From NCBI RefSeq assembly GCF_002575655.3, contig NC_053038.3, positions 145,468,885 to 145,532,884 of the forward strand: a DNA stretch of 64,000 bases. Direction: 5' to 3'. Position numbers and translations under genes: made by a program. Each line of letters begins with the position of its first letter. The stretch's first letter is position 1. Below, piece by piece: positions 20,694 through 31,100 of the stretch. Under the pieces are notes generated by a model that was not told the DNA's origin, did not search any database, and saw only the letters and a program-made list of their open reading frames with translations. This stretch comes from Aegilops tauschii subsp. strangulata. Lineage: Eukaryota; Streptophyta; Magnoliopsida; Poales; Poaceae.

Positions 20694-23600
20694 TGTCACG
20701 ACCGGATTTTTGGGATATAAATTCCCAGAAAAACGGCCTGTGTGCTCACCAGCCCCAGGATTACTGTTAGCTGATGAGGTACCAACTTGATACAAGAATT
20801 CCAAGCAAGGAACAAAAATATGTAGTACAAGACCATTTAGGCCTGGGAGTACAACACTTGGTTTCTAATGGTTGAGGGCGGAAGCGGTTGGAAACATCTG
20901 CGTCTATGGGGCTCCATTTCCCACAAGAACAGCTGACCAGGATAACTCCTATCTTCGCGAGGCTGCAAACGTCAACAGCGTAGGTTCCGAGGTTGTCACC
21001 GCGATGCTTAACTCCAAGCAAGGAATCTAGCCAAGACAATAGCCAGGGACAAGCCAGTGAGTACGTTTGAATGTACTCGCAAACATTTAGAACACGGGTA
21101 TAATATATCAAACATACTCCAGGTTTAATAGATGATCATACATTCGTCACGAAATATACAAAAAAAATCATGATGCACACATATGGATAAAAATATACCA
21201 AAATAAAATACTGGGTGCCAAACGAGTGTCTGAATGACTCCTCGAGCGGAAAAATGCAGAATAGTAATACTGGTGCCAAACGAGTGTCTGAATGACTCCT
21301 CGAGCGGAAAATGCAGAAATAATAATACTGGTGCCAAACGAGTGTCTGAATGACTCCTCGAGCGGAAAACGCAGAAATAATAATGCCGCAGTCGGGCGTC
21401 TGAGCGACACCACATAAAGGGCTTATAAAAGAATAATCACAGTGAATATCCAGGAGGTAGAACCATCCCAGGGATACTCAATAATATACGTAATATAAAT
21501 GGTTAGTCCAAAACAATAAAGATCATAATCCAAGGGTGCCATAATCATAAACAAAATTTAGTACAATCGTTTCTCCATCCGAAAACCTATAATTTAGTCA
21601 AGCCGTATCTCCATCCGAATTCCGTTACTAAGCTCTAATTAAATCGTTCTCCATCCGAATGCCGTTACAGAGACTCAACTCGGGTTGTGGCCTTAACTTA
21701 AGAAGAGGACTATCTGACAGGATATATCCTCTGCAGAGGGAGTACCATTTTCCACGAGTAACGGGATTACTCAGTCCCTCAGGACTAATTCCGTCTACGG
21801 TCTTTTGATTGAAAACACGCCTGACCTGCACACACCAGCTTAACTCACCAGTGTCTGGAATCACCCACGACACCTGCCAAGCAAAACTCTAAGTGGGGAG
21901 GCTACAACCTCGACGTAGCATGGGATCACAAAATTTATACCGCGCGCAAACTGGGGAAGCTATCCCCTTCGGCTACAACCGAAACACCCATGCCCCCGGA
22001 CCGAATGACAGGCTTTAATCCGTGGCCACGGGACCTTCATCACGGCCTCTCTGTACGGTGTGTGCTTTGGAAAGGGGTTGACAACCTACTGAACCATACC
22101 CTGTCCCCTGCAGGGACAAGTGGTGGTACCGACAAAGGAAGCTACTGAACAAGACTCGGTCTACAACCGACTCAGGTGATCCAAGTATCCACCAACAATA
22201 TTACCACTAGTGAAATAAATCACCACTCCTCGAGCCTCACCATGCTATGTCGGGCATACTCGTCTCAATGAGGGATTAGGGACAAGCTCGTGTCTACCCA
22301 AGACCACGACTTTCCCGCTTCCTACCGGTGTGCAAGAGAAGCTCACGAGGGCGATACAAATCCTTAGGGTATCCATTGCTGGCCACAAACAATCTCCAAA
22401 GTGCACTCATGCACGAGACTACATCGATACATAAACTGTCACATCTACTCCAAGTCAAAAGGTGCTGTGATCGCATCAAAACACCACAACAAATATTATG
22501 CCAGAGTTTAGAAATGCTTGCCTTCAAGAGTATGCAAAGGATGCACTTTATTGGAAGCTTTCCTTTTTCTCCAAAAATCCTATTTTGCAAAATACACAAA
22601 TACAAATATTTCAAACACAGTACCAAAACCTGTCTCAAATATTTTTGAAATAAATCTTAAAATAAACTAGATGAAATTTGAGAGAGGTAGGAAAAAGAAT
22701 CAACTCATTTGGAGTTTTATTTTAAAAGTTATAGCCAGTCAAAGTTTGGTCAACTCTGTTTTTAAATAAAACCAGAAAAAAAAGGAAAACGTTTCAGCAG
22801 AAATACGCTTTCGCAGCAGAGGAAACGCACTCCGGGGTTTTGCGCCTCCACTTAAACAGAGAGAGGGCGCTGCGTGGGTCACTGACAGTGGGTCCAGAGG
22901 GCCCACTGGTCAGGTTCGACCGTTCCTTCCCTCCTTCTCTTCTCTTCTTCCCGACGGGAGCGGGGCTCCGGCGATCGCCGGCGACGGACGGCGGCTCCGC
23001 GAGGGCATCTGCGGGCGGGAAAGGAACGGCAAGACCGAGGCGGTCCTCGGGGTGGTTGATGGGTCGGTGGAGGTGGAAGGAGTCGCCGGCGGCGAGCTCC
23101 GCGGCGGAGGAAAGCTGCGGTGGTGAAGTGCATTTTGTGCTCCAGTGGTCTCTGATCGAAGATGATTAGCTGGGCAGCTCCGCAAGGACCAGAGGGAGCG
23201 ACTGGTGGTGCTGGTTGGGCGAGAGGGTGGCCGGTTGCGACGAATCGCACCGGAGCTTGGCGGCGGCCGGGCTGGCCGGAGTTGAGGGAGACGGCCACTA
23301 CTGTTCGATTCACTACGCTGGAAGCTCTACGAGGAGTGTCTGAAGTCGCGTGAGTGCTCGGAGGGGCTCGGGGACCCTTTATATAGCGTGACGAGGCTGG
23401 CTCTGCGGTGGCAGCAGATAAGATCGCCGGCGACCGCTTTCCTGTAGTTGCAGGGCATCGTGGCGGCGACGAACGCGTTCCGACGAGCGGGAGGATAAGC
23501 ACGGCCTGTGCTCCGGGGCAGCTGTCGTGCGCTGGTGGCTTGGGCGGCGCCGAACATGGCAGAGGCCACTGCCGACGCCGGCGTGCCGCCAGGGCGCGGC

Positions 23601-24799
23601 CAGCGGCGCAGCAGGGCGCCAGAGAGATCGTGGAGCAGGGGGGGCGACTAGTGCGTGGCTCAGCGATGCAGAGGGAGCCAGGGTCGGGTTGCGTCGCGTG
23701 CGGCAGTGCGGCGTGTCGGCGTAGTGCGCGCGCGTGCAAAACGTGCGCCCAGAGCACGCACGGCACCTGTTCGACGCAATGCCAGCGCGCTCTAGAGCTC
23801 GAGGGTGGAGCTGGCACTGCACAGGACGGAGGTAGGGGTAGCAAGGCACTCAGTGGACAAGGTGGGTAGGTCAGGGGTTCAAGTCCATAGTGCAAACTAG
23901 AGAGCTTGCCAAAAGTGGCTGTGCACACCAGGTGTTCGACAGAATGCCAGATGCACATAGGCAACTCTTGGAGTGGCCAAAAACTCCAGATCAGTGCCTC
24001 CTTAGACACAGGAGATAGTGGTAGGGTCAGTTTGGCAAAAACAGAAAGTTGATAGTGCAAGCTTTGCAAAACTCCAGTTCTGGACAGAAAACAGAAGGGT
24101 TTAGGGCATGCACTTCAAAACCTCCAATGAACCCAATCTCTTGGACTTAAGAGTTTGGTAGGGAGGGCTACAAGTAGGAGAAAGCTCAGGGTCACTAGAG
24201 CAAGGAAAAATATGGTTGCAGTACAAATCACCAATTTGGACCAGAAAGCAAAAGAGGTTGATCCACTCAAATTTTCCAAAGAACATCATTGGGTTTTTGC
24301 TTGAAGATGAGTTGTATGCATCCACTGTCATCTCCAAATACTTGGAAGAATTTTTGAAGAAATATTTAAATGGGTTGCAGTGCAAAAGTGCCTACTGGAC
24401 CAGATTGGAAAAATTGGTGTAGAGCTCAAAATCTCCAATGGCCAGAAGGTATCTTTGCATAAAAGTGATGTGGAAACATCACATGACATCCCCAAATTTT
24501 GGTGCAATTTTTAAAAGCATTTGTCAAGTGGTTGTAGTGCAAATAGGCCCCAAATGCAAAAGGAATCATTTTAAAGAGATAAAGCTTTTTGAATAAATAA
24601 ATCTTGCAACATTTGAATCCACTGATAAATAATGGTTTTATAAAAGAGAGTAAACAAATCCAACAATACCTTTGAAGGTTTCTCCCACTAGAGGCAAAAA
24701 TCCAAAATCACAAAAGGTAAAACTTGACAATTTGGAAAAGTTTTATTTCCTGGCAACATTTTAATAAATAAAATGAGGCCAAAATTTTGGGGTGTCACA
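20694..24799 (-). repeat. Family-2 LTR c (3' LTR), 4106 bp
   Basis: It starts TGTCACGACCGGATTT and ends GGTGTCACA. It is related to family 1 over much of its length but has a different tandem array at 21213-21384. The promoter TATA (minus strand CGCTATATAAAGGG) is at 23377-23387. Confidence 0.92.
21213..21384. repeat. Three tandem 58-bp units in LTR c
   Basis: Each unit contains GGTGCCAAACGAGTGTCTG then AATGACTCCTCGAGCGGAAA. The array is repeated in LTR d at about 28690-28868. One family-1 type unit follows directly. Confidence 0.88.
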
Positions 24800-25378
24800 A
24801 CACTACCCCCCTTAAGAAAAATCTCGTCCTCGAGATTTGTTAAAAGCTATTTTGGACAAGAATTGTTTTTGAAATAAAATTGCTTTTATCAATGAAATCC
24901 TCTAGTTGCACAAAAACCAAAAGGCTACAGTGAGAGGGCAATAAGTGGGGTAAAACCACAGTGTGCTACACTGGCGCAGCGTGGAAAAATCCACGGTTAG
25001 GGAAAACGAGATATTTCTACTGGATACAGTAATTTAGAATAAATTCTAAATTACTAAAATACACTGGTCGCACCCGGGAGCACCGTGCTCTCTCTGGCTG
25101 ACAGGTGGGCCCAGGGCCCACTGTCGGCCTCTTCTCCTTCCTCTGGCTCTCTCTTCTCCCTCGCGCGTTCTCCCGCGCTTCCTCCACCGGCGATGCCTAG
25201 CTCGTAGGGCATCAAGGCCGTACCGGGGTAGTGCGCGGCGTGCGTGCTGCCGGTGCAGCGTGCACTTACCTCGCGGCCCAGGGCGCTGTCGGTACTGCTC
25301 GCGGGCTTGCCTCCGAACACCGGCGGTCGAGCGACGAGTGGCGCTGGTGGACCTCGCCCACCGTACACCGATCTCGGG
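24800..25378. other. Family-2 internal region: polypurine tract and start of extra block
   Basis: The polypurine/pol relic at 24800-24840 is followed by A/T-rich sequence as in family 1 to about 24930. After that the sequence has no counterpart in family 1. From 25060 it becomes G/C-rich and promoter-like, leading to a TATA box at 25379. Minus-strand open frames here (for example 25054-25713) look compositional. Confidence 0.5.
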
Positions 25379-25387
25379 CTATAAAAC
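25379..25387 (+). promoter_or_regulatory. TATA box of the opposite-strand short ORF
   Basis: GGGCTATAAAACGATCG on the plus strand is followed by a C/T-rich leader and an ATG 100 bp downstream (25488). It faces against the direction of the retrotransposon. Confidence 0.6.
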
Positions 25388-25487
25388 GATCGCGGTGCTC
25401 CTCTCTTCTTCCTCACACCCGGCCTCGCTCCTACTCCTCCTTCCTTCTTCTCCATAGCTGCTGTCAGGAGATCGAGCCGAGGCTCCA

Positions 25488-25610
25488 ATGGCGGAGGCAA
25501 TGCCGGACTGGTATGTGGTCCTGGTGTGTGGGGGCTTGGCGGTGCTGCTGGGGTTCTCCGTGCTCCTGTGCGCGATGATCCTGGACGATCGTCGTGATGC
25601 TGCCGCATGA
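25488..25610 (+). CDS. Short ORF for a single-helix membrane protein (40 aa) in family-2 element
   Basis: ATG at 25488 (context GGCTCCAATGG), stop TGA at 25608. The product starts MAEAMPDWYVVLV, continues as a hydrophobic stretch rich in Leu, Val and Gly up to residue 32 (ending LLCAMIL) and finishes with a charged tail DDRRDAAA. That is one predicted membrane helix with an acidic N-terminus and a charged C-terminus. A TATA box and C/T-rich leader lie at the expected distance. It is encoded antisense to the retrotransposon, in a 1.1 kb block absent from family 1. I do not recognise a family. It may be a captured host microgene or a retrotransposon-specific factor; without a homologue the coding call stays tentative. 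Confidence 0.5.
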   Translation: MAEAMPDWYVVLVCGGLAVLLGFSVLLCAMILDDRRDAAA

Positions 25611-25852
25611 GTGTTAGCTCTTCGCGGTGGCGGCGATCATGTGGATTAGGCGCGGCATTGGGGCTGACTGCCGTCGGAGTGCTGGGGCAGCTCGCGCCCG
25701 AATGAACACTCACAAATCTCTCTTACCGAGACTGTGGTGCCCTCGAGTGTGGTTAGATAGGCGCAAAAATGTGTTCAAGGATTTGTAACAGTGCTCGAGG
25801 TCGAGGGGTTGCTGCTGAGAGTCTGCCGCTACGATGTAGCGCGAATAAAAAT

Positions 25853-26695
25853 CTATGTTGTGAAAATATATACGCAGCAGTGACTCGGAGAAAGAAATCC
25901 CCTCGAAAAACATGTTGCGAGAGAAGAAATAATTAAAACAAAACTAATAGCCGTAACACTGCTCACAAAACAGGAACTAAAGAAAAATCGGATCCGTCGC
26001 ACAAAGATTTTACGGACATGCTGCATCACATAAATACAAGTACTGGGACAATAAATACATCGGAGGCGTTTACATGGTAAAGCGACAGGGTCCTGAGAAT
26101 ACGCCTCTGGCACCGGGGCACACTCCTCTTCTATCGGGGGAAGCGGGTTGACCAGTCGATGAATGCGTCCTTCTTGGTCAGGCCTCAGTGGTCTGCCAAT
26201 AGCGATCCGAGGATTTAAATCAGCGAGGCTCTGGAGATAACCCATTACTCGCTGAGTTAAACGCTCCTGAGCGATGACGTACTGGGCAAGGTTGGCTAGT
26301 ACTGGATCTCTCTCAATGCGCCCACCGGGAAAAGATGCAACTTCTCCGGGTGCTGCACGACTCGGAAAATAATAGTATCCTCGCTCGCTGGCATAGGGTA
26401 CTGCGAATCGAAGACGAGCGATCGCCTCGTATGCAGCAGCTTCTATAGCCATATGCGGAGTCGGCATGGATTTCCCCACGAAGGAGACTTCCGTGGGATC
26501 TTGGTTTGGGTAGGCGGGAGGGATGTGCACCACTGCCCAATATTTCGAATTGGATGGAGTGATCCTCGATTTGAGCAGCTCGTACTGGGGTGGACGGGTG
26601 GCACTCATAGTACTGCAAGTAAAGTCCCACAATAATTTGACAAAACTGCCGGGGGTTGCGTCTGGGGTTCTCAGATAAATACTGGGGGTCGACAT
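25853..26695 (-). CDS. Retrotransposon ORF B, family-2 copy with extended C-terminus (280 aa)
   Basis: The ATG at 26695 gives MSTPSIYLRTPDATPG. It is very similar to the family-1 ORF B through YWAVVHI, FVGK, AIEAAAYEAIARLR, YYYFPSR and PIEEECAPVPE. Where family 1 ends with PVLLPFSL this copy runs on for about 60 residues, first Cys-rich (CIYC...) and then hydrophobic (FFFSSCFVSSVTAISFVLII). The extension may be a lost stop codon reading into former untranslated DNA, or a real membrane tail. The TATA box is at 26759-26770. It is unrelated to gag or pol. Confidence 0.65.
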   Translation of the reverse strand: MSTPSIYLRTPDATPGSFVKLLWDFTCSTMSATRPPQYELLKSRITPSNSKYWAVVHIPPAYPNQDPTEVSFVGKSMPTPHMAIEAAAYEAIARLRFAVPYASERGYYYFPSRAAPGEVASFPGGRIERDPVLANLAQYVIAQERLTQRVMGYLQSLADLNPRIAIGRPLRPDQEGRIHRLVNPLPPIEEECAPVPEAYSQDPVALPCKRLRCIYCPSTCIYVMQHVRKIFVRRIRFFFSSCFVSSVTAISFVLIISSLATCFSRGFLSPSHCCVYIFTT

Positions 26696-26758
26696 GGCAA
26701 GGAATGGCTGTGAGCGCTGCGCACAAAGGTGAGGGGTGCTCGGCAAGGTCGCGAAGTG

Positions 26759-26770
26759 GCCTTTATATAG
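26759..26770 (-). promoter_or_regulatory. TATA box of ORF B (family 2)
   Basis: Minus strand GTGCTATATAAAGGCC, 65-75 bp upstream of the ATG at 26695. Equivalent boxes lie at the same position in both family-1 internal regions. Confidence 0.65.
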
Positions 26771-27062
26771 CACCGGGGCTGGGATTTCTACCGGGGTGAA
26801 GGGTAACTGATTGCCGGTCCTGTACTCGGGTCAAAGCCACAGATATACCCATCACAGAAATGGGACGCATTACTGTGGGAGCCGACGGGGTTGGTCTAGG
26901 TAGTTGCGCCCGAAAAAAAATGCAATTGTACGCCAACGTACCCATGCATAGCTACTACTCCAAAAATAGGAGCGCTCAAACAGACAGCATGCAATACAAG
27001 CGCTACAAGGTCACACATTACAAAGCGTAGGAAAACTAAGGCTCGATACAACTTTGAGCGAC

Positions 27063-27857
27063 TTAGTCTACTTCGTTAATGTCTAAGAGGGCTGGCCTTG
27101 CGGACGCCGATGCTTCTCCACGGTTCTCACCGTCAGCATTTGCTGGTTGAGGCTGAGGTGCTGCAGGGTCGGGGAGATGGTGATGACCATCCCGGGGGTT
27201 GTTGGCCCAGATCCCGCTGGAATGGGTCTCCAAAAGGCGGCGAAGCGCTTCTGGGGTCACCAAAGTGCTCTGGTGGATGGCTGGAGCAGACCTCGGGGGA
27301 TCGATCGGGTGTCCGAACAGCACGACTGGGTTGTCGGTGTCGGGCTCCGCTTCTCTCCTCGCCGGGGCTCGGCGAACCAGCTCTCCACGAGCTGCGATCA
27401 GATCCAGAGTGACCTGGTCGAACAGTTGCTCTAGTGCGCTTACATAGCGCACCAGATGCAGTAGCGCAGGATCCGTCTCGTGGTCTCCGTTGGCAACTTG
27501 GGGCGGCCTACCATACCCGTCACGACTGGGGTAGTAGTAGAACGAGCGACAGTTAACTCTGGGCGACAAGTGCCGGAGTTGAACTATAGCTTCTCGGGCT
27601 GCCAGTTGGATGGCTTGTGGCTCAATGGAAGTTGTCCTTACAGTGAACCTGTAGGGGCGTTCTGGCGACAGACCCCTACCGTAGATGTGCACAGTGGCCC
27701 AGTACTGACGGCTTTCACCGTACATGGGTCCTTGGTACACAACATACTCAGGAGGCTCTTCTAACGCATAGGCACGGCGGGTGAGGTTTGCGAGCATGGT
27801 CACAAAACCTCCAAGGTTGGTCGCTGTGGTCTCATTGTGAACAATGGGGCCAGGCAT
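27063..27857 (-). CDS. Retrotransposon ORF A, intact (264 aa)
   Basis: It starts MPGPIVHNETTATNLGGF (ATG at 27857) and ends DINEVD. An in-frame ATG at 27896 exists but lies too close to the TATA box (27909-27919) to be in the mRNA. Residues align with ORF B: G16/FV18-19, PP35-36, Tyr38, YWATVHI at 52-58, PQAIQLAAREAIVQLR around 80-95, FYYYPSR near 107, then a helical DPALLHLVRYVSALEQLFDQ. The C-terminal third is low complexity (Pro, Asn, Asp, His). No known catalytic motif is visible. It is the first ORF after the primer site, where gag would normally sit, so an RNA- or particle-binding role is possible but unproven. Confidence 0.7.
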   Translation of the reverse strand: MPGPIVHNETTATNLGGFVTMLANLTRRAYALEEPPEYVVYQGPMYGESRQYWATVHIYGRGLSPERPYRFTVRTTSIEPQAIQLAAREAIVQLRHLSPRVNCRSFYYYPSRDGYGRPPQVANGDHETDPALLHLVRYVSALEQLFDQVTLDLIAARGELVRRAPARREAEPDTDNPVVLFGHPIDPPRSAPAIHQSTLVTPEALRRLLETHSSGIWANNPRDGHHHLPDPAAPQPQPANADGENRGEASASARPALLDINEVD

Positions 27858-27908
27858 CGTGGCTGGGTTTGGGGGAAAGAGGCTGTGCTGTGCCATGGCT
27901 AGCGTGCC

Positions 27909-27919
27909 CTTTTTATAGC
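27909..27919 (-). promoter_or_regulatory. TATA box of ORF A (family 2)
   Basis: Minus strand TTTTGCTATAAAAAGGGC, about 55 bp upstream of the MPGP start. In family 1 it is conserved at about 32408-32418 (CTATAAAAAGGG) and mutated near 14310-14320 (TGTAAAAAGGG). Confidence 0.6.
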
Positions 27920-28157
27920 AAAAGGGGACGGAGTCTTCCTCCGCACGCTTGCGATAGAGACGGGTTGGGTGTCGGTCACTGGCGCGTGATCGACGGGCTA
28001 GGCTGATAGGTTGGGCACCGTCCGCCGAAAAGGCGTCGGGTCACTGTGGAGCTACCTTACGCGGGAAGCTTGACCGGGGGTTAGGCCAAGGTCTGATGGT
28101 TTGGTTAACCTAAGTTTATCGACCTGGCTAAGTTAAGGATTAGCCAATGGTCAGCCT

Positions 28158-28170
28158 GGCTCTGATACCA
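28158..28170 (-). other. Primer binding site of nested element
   Basis: Minus strand TGGTATCAGAGCC, 4 bp from the end of LTR d, complementary to tRNA-Met. It makes LTR d the 5' LTR. Confidence 0.88.
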
Positions 28171-28174
28171 AGTC

Positions 28175-31100
28175 TGTCACGACCGGATTTTTGGGATATA
28201 AATTCCCAGAAAAACGGCCTGTGTGCTCACCAGCCCCAGGATTACTGTTAGCTGATGAGGTACCAACTTGATACAAGAATTCCAAGCAAGGAACAAAAAT
28301 ATGTAGTACAAGACCATTTAGGCCTGGGAGTACAACACTTGGTTTCTAATGGTTGAGGGCGGAAGCGGTTGGAAACCTCTGCGTCTATGGGGCTCCATTT
28401 CCCACAAGAACAGCTGACCAGGATAACTCCTATCTTCGCGAGGCTGCAAACGTCAACAGCGTAGGTTCCGAGGTTGTCACCGCGATGCTTAACTCCAAGC
28501 AAGGAATCTGGCCAAGACAATAGCCAGGGACAAGCCAGTGAGTACGTTTGTATGTACTCGGAAACATTAAGAACACGGGTATAATATATCAAACATACTC
28601 CAGGTTTAATAGATGATCATACATTCGTCACGAAATATACAAAAAAAATCATGATGCACACATATGGATAAAAATATACCAAAATAAAATACTGGGTGCC
28701 AAACGAGTGTCTGAATGACTCCTCGAGCGGAAAAATGCAGAATAGTAATACTGGTGCCAAACGAGTGTCTGAATGACTCCTCGAGCGGAAAATGCAGAAA
28801 TAATAATACTGGTGCCAAACGAGTGTCTGAATGACTCCTCGAGCGGAAAACGCAGAAATAATAATGCCGCAGTCGGGCGTCTGAGCGACACCACATAAAG
28901 GGCTTATAAAAGAATAATCACAGTGAATATCCAGGAGGTAGAACCATCCCAGGGATACTCAATAATATACGTAATATAAATGGTTAGTCCAAAACAATAA
29001 AGATCATAATCCAAGGGTGCCATAATCATAAACAAAATTTAGTACAATCGTTTCTCCATCCGAAAACCGATAATTTAGTCAAGTCGTATCTCCATCCGAA
29101 TTCCGTTACTAAGCTCTAATTAAATCGTTCTCCATCCGAATGTCGTTACAGAGACTCAACTCAGGTTGTAGCCTTTACTTAAGAACAGGACTATCTGACA
29201 GGATATATCCTCTGCAGAGGGAGTACCATTTTCCACGAGTAACGGGATTACTCAGTCCCTCGGGACTAATTCCGTCTACGGTCTTTTGATTGAAAACACG
29301 CCTGACCTGCACACACCAGCTTAACTCACCAGTGTCTGGAATCACCCACGACACCTGCCAAGCAAAACTCTAAGTGGGGAGGCTACAACCTCGACGTAGC
29401 ATGGGATCACAAAATTTATACCGCGCGCAAACTGGGGAAGCTATCCCCTTCGGCTACAACCGAAACACCCATGCCCCCGGACCGAATGACAGGCTTTAAT
29501 CCGTGGCCACGGGACCTTCATCACGGCCTCTCTGTACGGTGTGTGCTTTGGAAAGGGGTTGACAACCTACTGAACCATACTCTGTCCCCTGCAGGGACAA
29601 GTGGTGGTACCGACAAAGGAAGCTACTGAACAAGACTCGGTCTACAACCGACTCAGGTGATCCAAGTATCCACCAACAATATTACCACTAGTGAAATAAA
29701 TCACCACTCCTCGAGCCTCACCATGCTATGCCGGGCATACTCGTCTCAACGAGGGATTAGGGACAAGCTCGTGTCTACCCAAGACCACGACTTTCCCGCT
29801 TCCTACCGGTGTGCAAGAGAAGCTCACGAGGGCGATACAAATCGTTAGGGTATCCATTGCTGGCCACAAACAATCTCCAAAGTGCACTCATGCACGAGAC
29901 TACATCGATACATAAACTATCACATCTACTCCAAGTCAAAAGGTGCTGTGATTGCATCAAAACACCACAACAAATATTATGCCAGAGTTCAGAAATGCTT
30001 GCCTTCAAGAGTATGCAAAGGATGCACTTTATTGGAAGCTTTCCTTTTTCTCCAAAAATCCTATTTTGCAAAATACACAAATACAAGTATTTCAAACACA
30101 GTACCAAAACCTGTATTAAATATTTTTTAAATATATCTTAAAATAAACTAGATGAAATTTTAGAGAGGTAGGAAAAAGAATCAACTCATTTGGAGTTTTA
30201 TTTTAAAAGTTATAGCCAGTCAAAGTTTGGTCAACTCTATTTTTAAATAAAACCAGAAAAAAAGGAAAACGTTTCAGCAGAAATACGCTTTCGCAGCAGA
30301 GGAAACGCACTCGGGGGTTTTGCGCCTCCACTTAAACAGAGAGAGGGCGCTGCGTGGGTCACTGACAGTGGGTCCAGAGGGCCCACTGGTCAGGTTCGAC
30401 CGTTCCTTCCCTCCTTCTCTTCTCTTCTGCCCGACGGGAGCGGGGCTCCGGCGATCGCCGGCGACGGACGGCGGCTCCGCGAGGGCATCTGCGGGCGGGA
30501 AAGGAACGGCAAGACCGAGGCGGTCCTCGGGGTGGTTGATGGGTCGGCGGAGGTGGAAGGAGTCGCCGGCGGCGTGCTCCGCGGCGGAGGAAAGCTGCGG
30601 TGGTGAAGTGCTTTTTGTGCTCTAGTGGTCTCTAACCGAAGATGAGTAGCTGGGCAGCTCCGCAAGGACCAGAGGGAGCGACTGGTGGTGCTGGTTGGGC
30701 GAGAGGGTGGCCGGTTGCGACGAATCGCACCGGAGCTTGGCGGCGGCCGGGCTGGCCGGAGTTGAGGGAGACGGCCACTACTATTCGATTCACTACGCGG
30801 GAAGCTCTACGAGGAGTGTCTGAAGTCGCGTGAGTGCTCTGAGGGGCTCGGGGACCCTTTATATAGCGTGACGAGGCTGGCTCCGCGGTGGCAGCAGAAA
30901 AGATCGCCGGCGACCGCTTTCCTGTAGTTGCAGGGCATCGTGGCGGCGACGAACGCGTTCCGACGAGCGGGAGGAGAAGCACGGCCTGTGCTCCGGGGCA
31001 GCTGTCGTGCGCTGGTGGCTTGGGCGGCGCCGAACATGGCAGAGGCCACTGCCGACGCCGGCGTGCCGCCAGGGCGCGGCCAGCGGCGCAGCAGGGCGCC

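Noticed and set aside
22879..24069. 396-codon minus-strand frame in LTR c
   Set aside because: It runs through the LTR promoter and TATA box, lacks domains and is Ala/Pro/Arg-rich. It is broken in the near-identical LTR d.
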